In this document: positions 32,855 through 40,892 of the stretch, in pieces
How the letters are laid out: the number at the start of each line of letters is the position of its first letter
How positions within the stretch are numbered: the first letter of the stretch is position 1
From: Lentzea aerocolonigenes
GTDB taxonomy: Bacteria > Actinomycetota > Actinomycetes > Mycobacteriales > Pseudonocardiaceae
DNA: 40,892 nucleotides
Direction: 5' to 3'
Assembly (NCBI RefSeq): GCF_000955955.1
Contig: NZ_JYJG01000223.1
Location: 1-40,892, forward strand
Translations under genes and position numbers: made by a program
The notes under the pieces: generated by a model
Told to the model about the DNA's origin: nothing
Database searches by the model: none
What the model saw: only the letters and a program-made list of their open reading frames with translations

Positions 32855-34653
32855 GCGCTCTCCTCCCGGCTGAGAACCGTGGTCAGCACGGACATCAGCG
32901 AAGCCTCTGGATCGTCCGGCAACGATCCGGCGCGCCACGCGATGTGCTTGTCCGGACGAACGAGCACGGCACCGTCTTCGTCCACACCGGACAGCCGGGA
33001 CCAGTCGAAGTAGAGGTCCGTCACCTCGCGCCCTGGCCCGATGACGACAGTCCGCACCGGCACGCCGAGCCGGTCGGCCGCTTTCTGCGCCGCGTCGGCC
33101 CACGCCTCGCCGTTGACGCCCGTCAGCAGCGTGAACTGCCCGTACGGCACGAGATCGTGCGTCGAGAGCTTGCGCCTGCTGTCCCCGACCCACGCGTGCG
33201 GCAACCGGGCACCGGGGAACGTCGACGGCTCGTAGTACAGCTCGGGATCACGTGAGGGCTCAGGCGCGACCGAGCCGTCCGGGACAACCGCGCTCGACGA
33301 GTACGACTGACCCATCTCGACGCCGTGGGCGTTGAACTCGTAGTTCTTCAGCTCCATGGCCTCCCGGACGGCGGCACGTTTCGCGGCACCGGCCAGGCTG
33401 CTGTCCTTGCGCTCCTCGATCTGCGCGTGCATCTGCTCGGCGGACTCGGCCGCGTCCAGCCCCAACGCCTCGAACAACGCCCCGAACTCGCGCGCGGACT
33501 TGTTGGCCCGCAACACGATCTGCCGCGCCACGGGTGCACGCTCCGCGGTGTAACTCTCCAGCAGCTCGGAGCCTGCCTGCCCGTTCAGCACCAGCGCGAG
33601 CTTCCACGCGAGGTTGTACGAGTCCTGGATCGACGTGTTGGACCCGAGCCCGTTCGACGGCGGGTGCTTGTGCACGGCGTCCCCGGCGCAGAACACCCGG
33701 CCGCGTTGAAGAGCAGTCGCGTACTGCTCGTTGTTGCCCCACAACGAGATCCCGGTGATCTCCGCGTCCAGCGAAGGCTCACCGACGAGGTTGCGGACGA
33801 TCCGCAGGGCGTCCTCGGAGGTCACCTCGGGCACGCCCTGCGCGAGGTCGAAGCCCCACACGATGAGCCATTCGTGCCACGGCCGCACCATCCGCACGAG
33901 CCCCGCGCCGATGCCACCGACGTTCGCGCCGGGCTGGATCACCCAGTACAGCACCGAAGGCCGGTGCCGGCACAGCTCCGCGAGGTCGGCCTTGAACGTG
34001 ATGTTCATGGACCCGGCGACGTCCATCCGCCCTTCGTACGGCAGATCCAGGTCGGCCGCCACCGCGGACCGAGCGCCGTCCGCGCCGATGAGGTACTTCG
34101 CCCGGATCGTGTACTCCGAGCCCGTGAGCCGGTTCAGCACCCGCACGGTCACGCCGTCCGCGTCCTGCGTGTGCCCCAGGTACTCGGTGCTGAACTGGGT
34201 CTGCGTGCCGCGCGCGGTCGCGTTGCGGACCAGGATCGGCTCCAGGTAGGTCTGCGGGATGTCGCAGTTGTGCGACGGCGACGCCAGCTCGTGGTCTGCG
34301 TGCCGGGCGGGGTGGTTGCCCCAGGTGAGGATGCGGCCGATCTCCTCACCCGCGATCGCGGTGCAGAACACGGTGTCGCCGATCAGGTGGTGCGGGGTGG
34401 CGTCGGCGAGCACCTGGTCCTCGATGCCGACGTCGCGGAAGATCTCCATCGTGCGCTGGTTGGTGATGTGCGCGCGGGGCGTGTTGGCCGTCCACCGGTA
34501 CTTGGTGATCATGATGTTCGGGACGCCCAGAGTGGACAGGAAGAGCGCGGCGGAGGCGCCGGCCGGACCAGATCCCACGATCAGCACGTCGGTCTCGACC
34601 GCGGTGTGAGTCGGTGGGGCGGTGTCGGCCAGGCCGTCGTGGAAAGTCACCAT
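32851..34653 (-). CDS. FAD-dependent aromatic hydroxylase, resorcinol/phenol type
   Basis: A 600-residue single-component flavoprotein hydroxylase. FAD-binding GxGxxG is in VLIVGSGPAGASAALFL, the DG motif in YLIGADGARSAVAADL, and the GD motif in RVFCAGDAVHKHPPSNGLGSNTSIQDSYNLAWKL. A thioredoxin-like C-terminal domain (GQFTLLTGVNGEAWADAAQ ... VLVRPDKHIAWRA) is typical of the TfdB/phenol 2-monooxygenase branch. With hydroxyquinol dioxygenase and maleylacetate reductase downstream, it most likely ortho/para-hydroxylates resorcinol (or a related phenol) to hydroxyquinol, as in the Corynebacterium resorcinol operon. ATG 34651-34653; the preceding ribosome site is weak. The AraC-type regulator ends 37 bp upstream. 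Confidence 0.88.
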   Translation of the reverse strand: MVTFHDGLADTAPPTHTAVETDVLIVGSGPAGASAALFLSTLGVPNIMITKYRWTANTPRAHITNQRTMEIFRDVGIEDQVLADATPHHLIGDTVFCTAIAGEEIGRILTWGNHPARHADHELASPSHNCDIPQTYLEPILVRNATARGTQTQFSTEYLGHTQDADGVTVRVLNRLTGSEYTIRAKYLIGADGARSAVAADLDLPYEGRMDVAGSMNITFKADLAELCRHRPSVLYWVIQPGANVGGIGAGLVRMVRPWHEWLIVWGFDLAQGVPEVTSEDALRIVRNLVGEPSLDAEITGISLWGNNEQYATALQRGRVFCAGDAVHKHPPSNGLGSNTSIQDSYNLAWKLALVLNGQAGSELLESYTAERAPVARQIVLRANKSAREFGALFEALGLDAAESAEQMHAQIEERKDSSLAGAAKRAAVREAMELKNYEFNAHGVEMGQSYSSSAVVPDGSVAPEPSRDPELYYEPSTFPGARLPHAWVGDSRRKLSTHDLVPYGQFTLLTGVNGEAWADAAQKAADRLGVPVRTVVIGPGREVTDLYFDWSRLSGVDEDGAVLVRPDKHIAWRAGSLPDDPEASLMSVLTTVLSREESA

Positions 34654-34690
34654 GGCGGAAACGGTGACGCGTCCGGAGGTCGGTGAACGC

Positions 34691-35623
34691 TCAACTTTCA
34701 GACGTGGCGGAAACAGGCAAAAACGCGCGGCGGTCCTGGCGCGGCGTCACCCCGAACCGGGCCTTGTACGTGCGCGAGAAGTGCGCCTGCGAGACGAATC
34801 CGTTCCGCGCGGCGACCTCGGCCAACGAGATGGGCTCGCCGAGAATGGCCCGCGCGGCATCGAGCCGGGCATTCAGCACAGCCTGCGGCACGCTCTGCCC
34901 GGAGTTCGAGAAGAGTCGTGAGAGGTGCCGTTCGGAATATCCGATGGCGGCGGCGATCCGGCCCGCGGACAGGTACTGGTCGGCCAGATGAGCGGTGATG
35001 AACGCGTGCGCCGCGGCGAGATCGGCGGCAGCCGAGCACCCACCGCCGAGCAACGTGCCGAGCAGATCGGTCGCCACGGTCTCCAGCCCGTCCCAGTCCG
35101 CCGGCCCTCCGCGCAACGCCCCGGACAGCGCCGTCACCAACGCCCGCGCGTGCGCGTCGTGCTGGAAGCCGAACACCTGCGGCTTCACGGTTCCCGGCCG
35201 GATCTCGCGCAGCAACGACCGCGGCGCTTTGAGCACCAACTCGGTGAGGCCATGTGCGAACGTCCGCCGGAACGGCTGGTCGCCGTCCACCACGAGCGCC
35301 TGGCCGGGGACGATCAACGAAGTCCCGCCGCGATGTGAGAACTGGTTCTCGCCGGACAGCGAGAAGTAGACGACCACGCCGTCGGCGGGGTGAAGAGCGA
35401 TCTGCCGGACGTCCCGGTCGACGGCGTGCGGAGTACCGGTCACCCGCGCCACCTGCAGGCGCGGCAGCGTCAGGTTGACCTCGGTGCCGTCGAACGAGTC
35501 ACCGAACGGCTCGGCGCGCAGGCCCACCAGAGCGCGGGCGTTGTGCTCCTCCCACCCGGTCAGCCTGCGCGAGCACGGGAGGTCATGTGTGCGGAACCTG
35601 GTCAGGCCGTGCACAGCTGCCAT
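34691..35623 (-). CDS. AraC-family transcriptional regulator (AraC-binding-like sensor plus HTH_18)
   Basis: A 310-residue protein. The N-terminal ~190 residues form a cupin-like sensor of the AraC_binding_2 type (FGDSFDGTEVNLTLPRLQVARVTGTPHAV ... YFSLSGENQFSHRGG). The C-terminal ~100 residues carry two HTH motifs (AGRIAAAIGYSERHLSRLFSN and SLAEVAARNGFVSQAHFSRTYKARFGVTPR). It resembles the XylS/FeaR-like branch. It lies between RidA (20 bp upstream) and the hydroxylase (37 bp downstream) in the same direction, so it is probably co-transcribed and senses an aromatic intermediate. ATG 35621-35623 is preceded by a GGTGGG too close to the start, so the start is tentative. Confidence 0.88.
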   Translation of the reverse strand: MAAVHGLTRFRTHDLPCSRRLTGWEEHNARALVGLRAEPFGDSFDGTEVNLTLPRLQVARVTGTPHAVDRDVRQIALHPADGVVVYFSLSGENQFSHRGGTSLIVPGQALVVDGDQPFRRTFAHGLTELVLKAPRSLLREIRPGTVKPQVFGFQHDAHARALVTALSGALRGGPADWDGLETVATDLLGTLLGGGCSAAADLAAAHAFITAHLADQYLSAGRIAAAIGYSERHLSRLFSNSGQSVPQAVLNARLDAARAILGEPISLAEVAARNGFVSQAHFSRTYKARFGVTPRQDRRAFLPVSATSES

Positions 35624-35643
35624 CCCACCAAGATAACCCCAGC

Positions 35644-36060
35644 TCACACGCGAGCGATGAACTTGATCTCGATGAGCTGCTCGGGCAGCGCGAGCCCTGG
35701 CGTGCCGACCAGAGTGCTGGCCACCTGCGGATCCGGCCGCCCGTAGGCCTCCTTGCGCACCGGGCCTGCCGCAGCGAACGCCGCCGGGATGTCGAGCACG
35801 TACAGGACCTCCTCCACGACGTCGTCCAAAGAAGCACCGAACCGCGACAGCAGCTCCGCGGCGTTGACGTAGGTCTGCCGCATCTGCGCCTCCATCGCGG
35901 AGAAGTCCGTGACCCGGCCGTCCGCGACCGGTGCCGGAGCCACGAAGTCCGCGCCGGAGTGCGACAGCTGCCCGGAGAGGTAGATGGTGTCGCCGTGCTT
36001 GACGGCCTGCACGTAGCCGTACGCTTCTTCCCACGGCACACCGAAGCTCTGAGTTTCCAT
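35644..36060 (-). CDS. RidA/YjgF family enamine-imine deaminase-like protein
   Basis: A 138-residue protein of the RidA fold: YGYVQAVKHGDTIYLSGQLSH, QMRQTYVNAAELLSRFGASLDDVVEEVLYVLD, and KEAYGRPDPQVASTLVGTPGLALPEQLIEIKFIARV. The family's substrate-binding Arg before the last Glu is not clear here, so it may be outside the classical enamine-hydrolysing RidA subgroup. Aromatic-degradation clusters often carry a RidA-like protein as an enol/enamine tautomerase or hydrolase. Start ATG 36058-36060. It is the first gene of the minus-strand catabolic operon and diverges from the DJ-1/AraC regulator across 93 bp, which should hold the promoters. Confidence 0.9.
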   Translation of the reverse strand: METQSFGVPWEEAYGYVQAVKHGDTIYLSGQLSHSGADFVAPAPVADGRVTDFSAMEAQMRQTYVNAAELLSRFGASLDDVVEEVLYVLDIPAAFAAAGPVRKEAYGRPDPQVASTLVGTPGLALPEQLIEIKFIARV

Positions 36061-36153
36061 GCGGAAAGCCTCGCGAAACGCCCGCGTGGACGACACCGGC
36101 GACGGTGCCCGAAACCGCAAGGATCGTGCCAAACCGGCGTACTGTCGCGAGCT

Positions 36154-37035
36154 GTGCCGACCGTCGCGATCCTGGCGTTGCCGAACGTGATCCCGCTCGA
36201 CCTCAGCATTCCGGCGCACGTGCTCGGCACGCAGGACGGCTACGACGTCAGCGTCTGCACCGAGGACCTCACGGGACTGAAGCGAGCGGACATCGTCGTG
36301 GTGCCCGGCTACGAGAATCCGGAGCGGCCTCCGGCGGAGGAGTACCTCGACGCACTGAGTGAGGCTCATGATCGCGGCGCGCGAATGGTGGCCATTTGTA
36401 CCGGCACCTTTGCCCTCGCGGCCACAGGCCTGCTCGACGGCCGCGACGCCACCACGCACTGGAAGTACCTGGACAGCCTGCGTGAGTTGCACCCGTTGGT
36501 GAAGGTGCACGAAAACCGGCTCTTCGTCGAGGACGGAAACCTCCTCACGTCCGCGGGCGCCGGCGCGGGCATCGACGCGTGCCTGCACCTGATCCGCGCC
36601 GACTTCGGGGTGGTGGCGGCGCATGAGGCCGGCAAGGACGTCGTCGCCTCACCGGCCCGTGATGGCGCGCAGCCGCAGTACGTCGACGTGCTGAGCCCGG
36701 TCCGCGCGGACCTGTCGCCGATCCGCGGGTGGGTCATGGCGCACCTCGGCGACGCGATCACCGTGGACGTCCTGGCCGAACGAAGCCACCTCGGCCGCCG
36801 CACGTTCATCCGCCACTTCGAACGCGAGACGGGTCTGTCGCCGATGCGCTGGGTGATGTTGCAACGGATCTTGAGCGCGCGCCGGCTGCTGGAGACTTCT
36901 GACTGGTCAGTGGACCGAATCGCCGCCGCCACCGGCTTCGGCACCGGATCGAACTTCCGCTCGGTGTTCCGGCGCGAGGTCGGCACCACACCGACCGCGT
37001 ACCGCAAGGTGAATTCGCCGAATAACGATGGGTAA
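36154..37035 (+). CDS. GlxA-type regulator: DJ-1/PfpI (GATase1) domain plus AraC HTH
   Basis: A 293-residue protein. Residues 1 to about 170 form a DJ-1/PfpI-like domain (VAILALPNVIPLDLSIPAHVLGT ... DIVVVPGYENP ... MVAICTGTFALAATGLLDGRDATTHW). The nucleophile elbow AICTGTF keeps the Cys, but in these regulators it is not catalytic. Residues ~200-293 carry the AraC HTH pair (VLAERSHLGRRTFIRHFERETGLSPMRW ... RIAAATGFGTGSNFRSVFRREVGTTPTAYR). The start GTG 36154 is preferred over the long upstream frame, since the domain begins immediately (VPTVAILALP). It is divergent from ridA and probably controls it. Confidence 0.9.
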   Translation: MPTVAILALPNVIPLDLSIPAHVLGTQDGYDVSVCTEDLTGLKRADIVVVPGYENPERPPAEEYLDALSEAHDRGARMVAICTGTFALAATGLLDGRDATTHWKYLDSLRELHPLVKVHENRLFVEDGNLLTSAGAGAGIDACLHLIRADFGVVAAHEAGKDVVASPARDGAQPQYVDVLSPVRADLSPIRGWVMAHLGDAITVDVLAERSHLGRRTFIRHFERETGLSPMRWVMLQRILSARRLLETSDWSVDRIAAATGFGTGSNFRSVFRREVGTTPTAYRKVNSPNNDG

Positions 37036-37041
37036 CGGAAA

Positions 37042-37056
37042 GCAACCGACGGTTGC
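37042..37056 (+). terminator. Short hairpin just after the DJ-1/AraC gene
   Basis: GCAACC-GAC-GGTTGC, a perfect 6-bp stem with a 3-base loop, starts seven bases after the TAA at 37033-37035. It could act as a weak terminator; no U-tract follows. Confidence 0.4.
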
Positions 37057-37373
37057 ACTCCGCGTCCCCTTAGAATATTTCACCTGGAATGTCAAGTTGG
37101 TGCAATAGCCACTGTGTTCGTGGTGTTCGGCCGCAGAAAGCCCAGTCGGGTTTGCTCTGCCCGCAAGACGTATCGGTGACCGTTCTACCTGCGAGAGCGT
37201 GTTCACGCACCACAACACGGGTTCATCTCAACGTGCCGAATCCGGCGTGAGGGGGTGTTGCGATGGTCGGGTGACTGAGTAGTCTCTACGCGCCCCCAAG
37301 ATCATCGCCGGTTGATCCTGTTGATCACGCGATGCTATCTTTCCGTCGCCAATTCGGGTGCTCGTGGAGCGTT
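37057..37373. other. 317-bp gap before cvnA with no gene
   Basis: This gap contains an unusually AT-rich patch (37071-37115) for this genome, which suggests a promoter region. No frame longer than about 60 codons is convincing. The tentative promoter 37312-37341 is listed separately. A short imperfect hairpin is possible around 37277-37294 (GTAG/CTAC). Nothing else is recognisable. Confidence 0.5.
37312..37341 (+). promoter_or_regulatory. Possible promoter for cvnABCD
   Basis: TTGATC (37312-37317) and TATCTT (37336-37341) are separated by 18 bp, 33 bp upstream of the likely GTG start of cvnA. The -10 is a fair match only; the pattern could arise by chance. The position suits a 5' leader of about 25 bases. 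Confidence 0.3.
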
Positions 37374-39809
37374 GTGAAGCTGAAGAACGTGCCTGAGACG
37401 AATTACAAGACAATTCGTTCCCGGCTCACTGGTGTCGTGGTGGTTCCCAGCGTCGTCCTGCTCGCCATGTGGGCGCTGTTCTCCTCCTACACGGTGTTCG
37501 AGGGGCTGTACCTCCAGCTCGTCGCGTCGGGCGTGAAGGACGCGTCGATCCCGGCGGTGCAGACGTTCGCGTCGCTGCAGAAGGAACGCGAGCTGAGCAT
37601 GACGAGCCTGAGCCGGCCCGGCTCGAGCACGTCGGCGTTGCTCAAGCAGCAGCAGTCGACCGACGCGGACGTCGGCAAGATGAAGACCGCGTTCGCCGAG
37701 CTCGCCTCCAAGGCACCGCAGGAGATCGTCGACGGGATCGGCAAGCTCAACGGACTGCTGGACCAGCTTCCGGACGTGCGGGAGCGGCTCGAGTCGGGTG
37801 CCGCCTCCAAGGACGAGGTCTACCGCTACTACAACAGCCTGCTCGACTCCGGCGCCGCGCTGTTCACGACGCAGGCCCGGATCGTGCCCGACGCCGAGAC
37901 CGTCGGTGCGGCGTTGCTCGCTCCCCAGTCGTTCCAGGCCGTCGACGCGATGTCGCGGTCCGGTTCGCTCGCCGCCGCCGCGCTGTCGGTCGGCAAGTTC
38001 ACGCCGGAGGAGCACCGGGAGTACGTCCAGCTCGTCGGCGCGTACCGGTCGCAGCTGGCCGCGATGGAGCCCTACGTCCTGCCGAACGTGCGCGACCACT
38101 ACAAGCAGATCACCTCGAGCGCGCAGTGGCAGCAGCTGGCCGGCCTGGAGAACAAGCTGCTGCAGACCGCGGAACGCCCGATCGGCAACCAGGTCACCCT
38201 CGCCGACTACGAGACCGCCAGCCGTGCGGTGTCCACCGAGCTGACCTCGATGGTGGAGCAGCAGTCGATCGGCGCGGTCAACGTCGCGATGGCCAACGGC
38301 GAGAGCAAGTTCACCACCGTGCTGATCGGCAGCCTGATCGCTCTCGTCGCGGTGATCGTCGGGATCTTCCTCGCGGTCCGCATCTCCAGCCGCCTCGTCA
38401 ACAAGGCGTTGATCGTCCGGTTGACCTCGCTGAAGAGCGACTCGCTCAAGCTCGCGCACGAGAAGCTGCCGGACATCGTCGAACGGTTGCGCGACGGCAA
38501 GCACATCGACATCGACGCCGAGGTGCCCCCGCTGGACTACGGCAACGACGAGATCGGCCAGGTGGCCGACGCGTTCAACGCCGCGCAGTACACCGCCGTC
38601 GCCGCGGCCGTGAAGGAGTCGCAGACCCGTGAAGGCGTGAACCGGGTCTTCCTCGACATCGCGCGCCGCAACCAGGGTCTGGTGCACCGCCAGCTCAAGA
38701 TCCTGGACAAGCTGGAGCGCGAGGAGGAGAACCCGGACCACCTCGACGCGTTCTTCCAGCTCGACCACCTCGCGACCCGTGCCCGCCGCAACGCCGAGAA
38801 CCTGATCATCCTGACCGGTGAGCAGCCGGGCCGGCAGTGGCGCAAACCCGTGCGGATGCTGGACGTCGTGCGCGCGGCCGTCGCGGAGACCGAGCAGTAC
38901 GCGCGGGTCAAGGTGCACCCGGTGCCCGAGGTCGCGCTCGCCGGCGCCGCCGTCGCCGACGTGATCCACCTGATCGCCGAGCTGGTCGACAACGCGACGT
39001 CGTTCTCGTCGCCGCGCTCGCAGGTCGAGGTGCACAGCAGCGAGGTGCCGCAGGGGCTCGTGATCGAGATCGAGGACCACGGTCTCGGCATCAAGCCGGA
39101 GGACCGCGAGCAGCACAACAAGATGCTGACCGCGCCGCCGGACTTCGAGGCGATGCGACTGCGCGGCGAGTCCCGGCTCGGCCTGTTCGTCGTCGCGCGG
39201 CTGGCGGCCCGGCGCGGCATCCACGTCGAGCTGCGCGACTGCCCGTCCGGCGGCACGATCGCGCTGGTGCTCGTCCCGGCCGACCTGATCGTCGGTGAGG
39301 CGGGCGTGGCCGATCCCGCCGACTCCCCGCAGATGGTGCCGAAGCCGACGTTCCGGCAGCAGTCCCTCGCGCAGGCCGCACTTCCCGTCGCCGAGGACGT
39401 CGTGCTCGACGCGCGGCCCGGCTCCGAGCTCAACGAGTTCTGGGCAGGGGGAGGAGTGGGAAACGACCGCGGCTCCCGCCCAAAACTGGTCACGGTGGAC
39501 GAGGACAGCGGGAGCATCGTCGGCGTGCTGCCGGCGCAAGACCTGCCGGCGGACCCGTGGCCGGCAGAAGACGCCCCAGAAAATGCCAGGGACGGTGACG
39601 ACTCGCGCCAGGACGACCGGCCGGAGCTGCCCCGGCGACGCAAGCAGCAACACCTCGTGCCGCAGCTGGCCAACGACGACCACCGGCCCGACCTCGACTT
39701 CGCCCAGACGCACTCCGAGGAACGGGCCGAACGCACTCGCGACGGCATGTCGGCCTTCCAGCAGGGCACCCGAGACGCCCGCCAGGCCGACGACGCCGTC
39801 GAACCGTGA
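37374..39809 (+). CDS. cvnA: Conservon CvnA: nitrate/nitrite-sensing-domain histidine kinase-like protein
   Basis: About 811 residues. TM1 spans ~20-40. An extracytoplasmic NIT-type helical sensor (~50-310, with SLQKERELSMTSLSRPGSS) is followed by TM2 ~315-340 (TVLIGSLIALVAVIVGIFLAV). A HAMP-like linker with KLAHEKLPDIVERLRDG leads to the histidine-kinase-like dimer region (NRVFLDIARRNQGLVHRQLKILDKLEREEENPDHL). The HATPase domain (~495-640) has an N-box ELVDNATSFSSPRS and G1 EDHGLGI. The tail is long, acidic and Pro-rich. The His-box His is not obvious at the usual site, as in most CvnA proteins. Start GTG 37374 has GGAG four bases upstream; ATG 37332 lacks one. The stop overlaps the next start (TGATG). 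Confidence 0.9.
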   Translation: MKLKNVPETNYKTIRSRLTGVVVVPSVVLLAMWALFSSYTVFEGLYLQLVASGVKDASIPAVQTFASLQKERELSMTSLSRPGSSTSALLKQQQSTDADVGKMKTAFAELASKAPQEIVDGIGKLNGLLDQLPDVRERLESGAASKDEVYRYYNSLLDSGAALFTTQARIVPDAETVGAALLAPQSFQAVDAMSRSGSLAAAALSVGKFTPEEHREYVQLVGAYRSQLAAMEPYVLPNVRDHYKQITSSAQWQQLAGLENKLLQTAERPIGNQVTLADYETASRAVSTELTSMVEQQSIGAVNVAMANGESKFTTVLIGSLIALVAVIVGIFLAVRISSRLVNKALIVRLTSLKSDSLKLAHEKLPDIVERLRDGKHIDIDAEVPPLDYGNDEIGQVADAFNAAQYTAVAAAVKESQTREGVNRVFLDIARRNQGLVHRQLKILDKLEREEENPDHLDAFFQLDHLATRARRNAENLIILTGEQPGRQWRKPVRMLDVVRAAVAETEQYARVKVHPVPEVALAGAAVADVIHLIAELVDNATSFSSPRSQVEVHSSEVPQGLVIEIEDHGLGIKPEDREQHNKMLTAPPDFEAMRLRGESRLGLFVVARLAARRGIHVELRDCPSGGTIALVLVPADLIVGEAGVADPADSPQMVPKPTFRQQSLAQAALPVAEDVVLDARPGSELNEFWAGGGVGNDRGSRPKLVTVDEDSGSIVGVLPAQDLPADPWPAEDAPENARDGDDSRQDDRPELPRRRKQQHLVPQLANDDHRPDLDFAQTHSEERAERTRDGMSAFQQGTRDARQADDAVEP

Positions 39810-40270
39810 TGACTCCAACGACTGAAAGGGCTCTTTCCGTGGACGACGACCTGACCGGCGGGCACCCCGAGCTCAACTGGTTGCTCGACGACCTCGTCGC
39901 CAGAGTGGTCGGTGCCAGGCACGCGGTGGTGCTGTCCGCGGACGGTCTGCTGCTCGCCCGCTCTCCCGAGTTGTCCAAGGACGACTCCGACCACCTTTCC
40001 GCGATGGCGTCGGCGTTCCAGTCCCTGGCCCGCGGCACGGGACGGCACTTCGGCGGTGGCCAGGTCCGGCAGACCATCGTGGAGATGGAGCGCGCGCACC
40101 TGTTCGTGACCGCCGCGGGGCAGGGCGCCTGCCTCGCCGTCGTCGGTGACGAGGAAGCGGACATGGGCATGATCGCCTACGAGATGAACATGCTCGTGAA
40201 GCGCGTCGGCGCCTACCTCTCGTCGGCACCGCGCACACTCGCGTCGCCTCGCGTGCCGGGGCTCTCGTGA
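39809..40270 (+). CDS. cvnB: Conservon CvnB: roadblock/LC7-domain protein
   Basis: About 153 residues. The roadblock/LC7 fold is clear: ELNWLLDDLVARVVGARHAVVLSADGLLLARS, FQSLARGTGRHFGGGQVRQTIVEMERAHLFVTAAG, and AYEMNMLVKRVGAYL. The ATG 39809-39811 overlaps the cvnA TGA (39807-39809). A GTG at 39839 with GAAAGGG eight bases before it is an attractive alternative that would shorten the protein by 10 residues. It likely binds CvnD and senses its nucleotide state. It overlaps cvnC by GTGA. Confidence 0.92.
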   Translation: MTPTTERALSVDDDLTGGHPELNWLLDDLVARVVGARHAVVLSADGLLLARSPELSKDDSDHLSAMASAFQSLARGTGRHFGGGQVRQTIVEMERAHLFVTAAGQGACLAVVGDEEADMGMIAYEMNMLVKRVGAYLSSAPRTLASPRVPGLS

Positions 40271-40641
40271 GTCCCCGGTCGTCGGACTGGTGGTACGACG
40301 AGGCCGCCGGTCCGCTCGTCCGTCCCTACGCGCTGGTGAGCGGCCGCACCCGGCCGACGTGGGGCCGGTTGAACCTCGCGACCCAGGTGCGGGCGATCCG
40401 CACCTCCTCGGACACCAGCGCGCTCTCCGTCGAGCACCTGGAAATCCTGCGGCTGTGCCGCAAACCGCTGTCCGTGGCGGAGGTCGCCGCGTACCTGCAC
40501 GCGCCGCTCGTGGTGGCGAAGGTGTTGCTGAGCGACCTGATCCAACGTGGTGACGTGATCACCAGCGACGCGTCACGGATGGCGGTCGCGCCGGACCGGA
40601 ACCTACTCCAGAAGGTGCTTGATGGCGTCCGTGCAATCTGA
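40267..40641 (+). CDS. cvnC: Conservon CvnC: DUF742 protein
   Basis: A 124-residue DUF742 protein with the family opening (WWYDEAAGPLVRPYALVSGRTRP) and a winged-helix-like core (HLEILRLCRKPLSVAEVAAYLHAPLVVAKVLLSDLIQRGDV). GTG 40267 overlaps the cvnB TGA as GTGA. The third gene of the conservon; it probably forms a complex at the membrane with CvnA, CvnB and CvnD. It overlaps the start of cvnD by 20 bp. Confidence 0.93.
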   Translation: MSPRSSDWWYDEAAGPLVRPYALVSGRTRPTWGRLNLATQVRAIRTSSDTSALSVEHLEILRLCRKPLSVAEVAAYLHAPLVVAKVLLSDLIQRGDVITSDASRMAVAPDRNLLQKVLDGVRAI

Positions 40642-40892
40642 AGAGCTCACCGTCCCGTCCTCGGTGAAGATCGTCGTGGCGGGTGGGTTCGGCGTCGGCA
40701 AGACGACGCTGGTCGGTGCGGTCAGCGAGATCACGCCGCTGCGGACCGAAGAACTGCTCACCGAGGCGGGCACGCAGATCGACGACCTGGCCGGCGTCGA
40801 GGGCAAGACCACGACGACGGTGGCGCTGGACTTCGGCCGCATCACGATCAACCCCGAGGTCGTGCTGTACCTGTTCGGCACGCCGGGCCAGG
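40622..40892 (+). CDS. cvnD: Conservon CvnD: Ras-like GTP-binding protein (3' end outside window)
   Basis: ATG 40622 opens MASVQSEELTVPSSVKIVVA, with the P-loop GGFGVGKTTL, switch regions with TTTTVALDFGRI, and the G3-like FGTPGQ just at the window edge. About 90 codons are present, truncated at 40892. The strong overlap with cvnC fixes it in the operon. The fold and order match the CvnD GTPases of Streptomyces conservons. Confidence 0.92.
   Translation, partial: MASVQSEELTVPSSVKIVVAGGFGVGKTTLVGAVSEITPLRTEELLTEAGTQIDDLAGVEGKTTTTVALDFGRITINPEVVLYLFGTPGQ

Noticed and set aside
1..40892. CRISPR array, tRNA or rRNA
   Set aside because: The only regular repeats are the ~120-bp in-frame blade repeats, with no spacers. 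I saw no cloverleaf or rRNA sequence on either strand, though a covariance-model scan would be the proper test.

Overview
The window is high-GC actinobacterial DNA. GTG starts are frequent, operons are packed with ATGA/GTGA start-stop overlaps, a conservon (cvnABCD) lies at the right end, and XRE-TPR regulators, NB-ARC/TPR proteins and type VII secretion-type small proteins occur. This fits the Pseudonocardiaceae (a Lentzea/Saccharothrix-like genome is my inference; no rRNA or marker gene is present to prove it).

Layout. 1-1.45 kb: end of an unknown gene facing a three-gene WXG/ESX-type module. 1.6-9.1 kb: an accessory island with three divergent paralogues of a GT-A-like glycosyltransferase family. 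One is coupled to an XRE-type regulator with an unrecognised C-terminal domain. One follows an NB-ARC/TPR (NLR-like STAND) protein carrying an N-terminal VQAG motif that resembles bacterial amyloid-signalling motifs. A GNAT acetyltransferase sits between them. 9.3-15.6 kb: lipoprotein, ABC exporter pair, secreted PHB-depolymerase-like esterase, DUF3592 protein, short-chain dehydrogenase and an exported amidohydrolase. 15.7-17.1 kb: a TIR-domain protein with an unrecognised C-terminal half.

17.1-30.6 kb: a minus-strand operon: XRE-TPR regulator, MoxR AAA ATPase, DUF58 protein, TgpA-like transglutaminase (apparently lacking its catalytic Cys), then three tandem ~860-residue paralogues. Each paralogue has an N-terminal membrane anchor, a YVTN-like propeller, two PKD domains and seven ~40-residue RCC1-type repeats whose consensus closely resembles BLIP-II, the Streptomyces beta-lactamase inhibitor. 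This is my main candidate for an undescribed system: surface-displayed BLIP-II-like binding modules made with a MoxR/DUF58/transglutaminase machine.

31.0-37.0 kb: a hydroxyquinol (resorcinol-type) catabolic operon: RidA, AraC regulator, FAD aromatic hydroxylase, maleylacetate reductase and hydroxyquinol 1,2-dioxygenase, with a divergent DJ-1/AraC regulator. 37.4-40.9 kb: cvnABCD, with cvnD cut by the window end.

One data-quality point matters. At 29936-29951 there is an exact 16-base piece of the Tn5/Nextera mosaic end, flanked by a 21-bp direct duplication. It frameshifts the XRE-TPR gene. Removing the 37 bp restores one 431-residue frame, so this is almost certainly a library/assembly artefact rather than biology.
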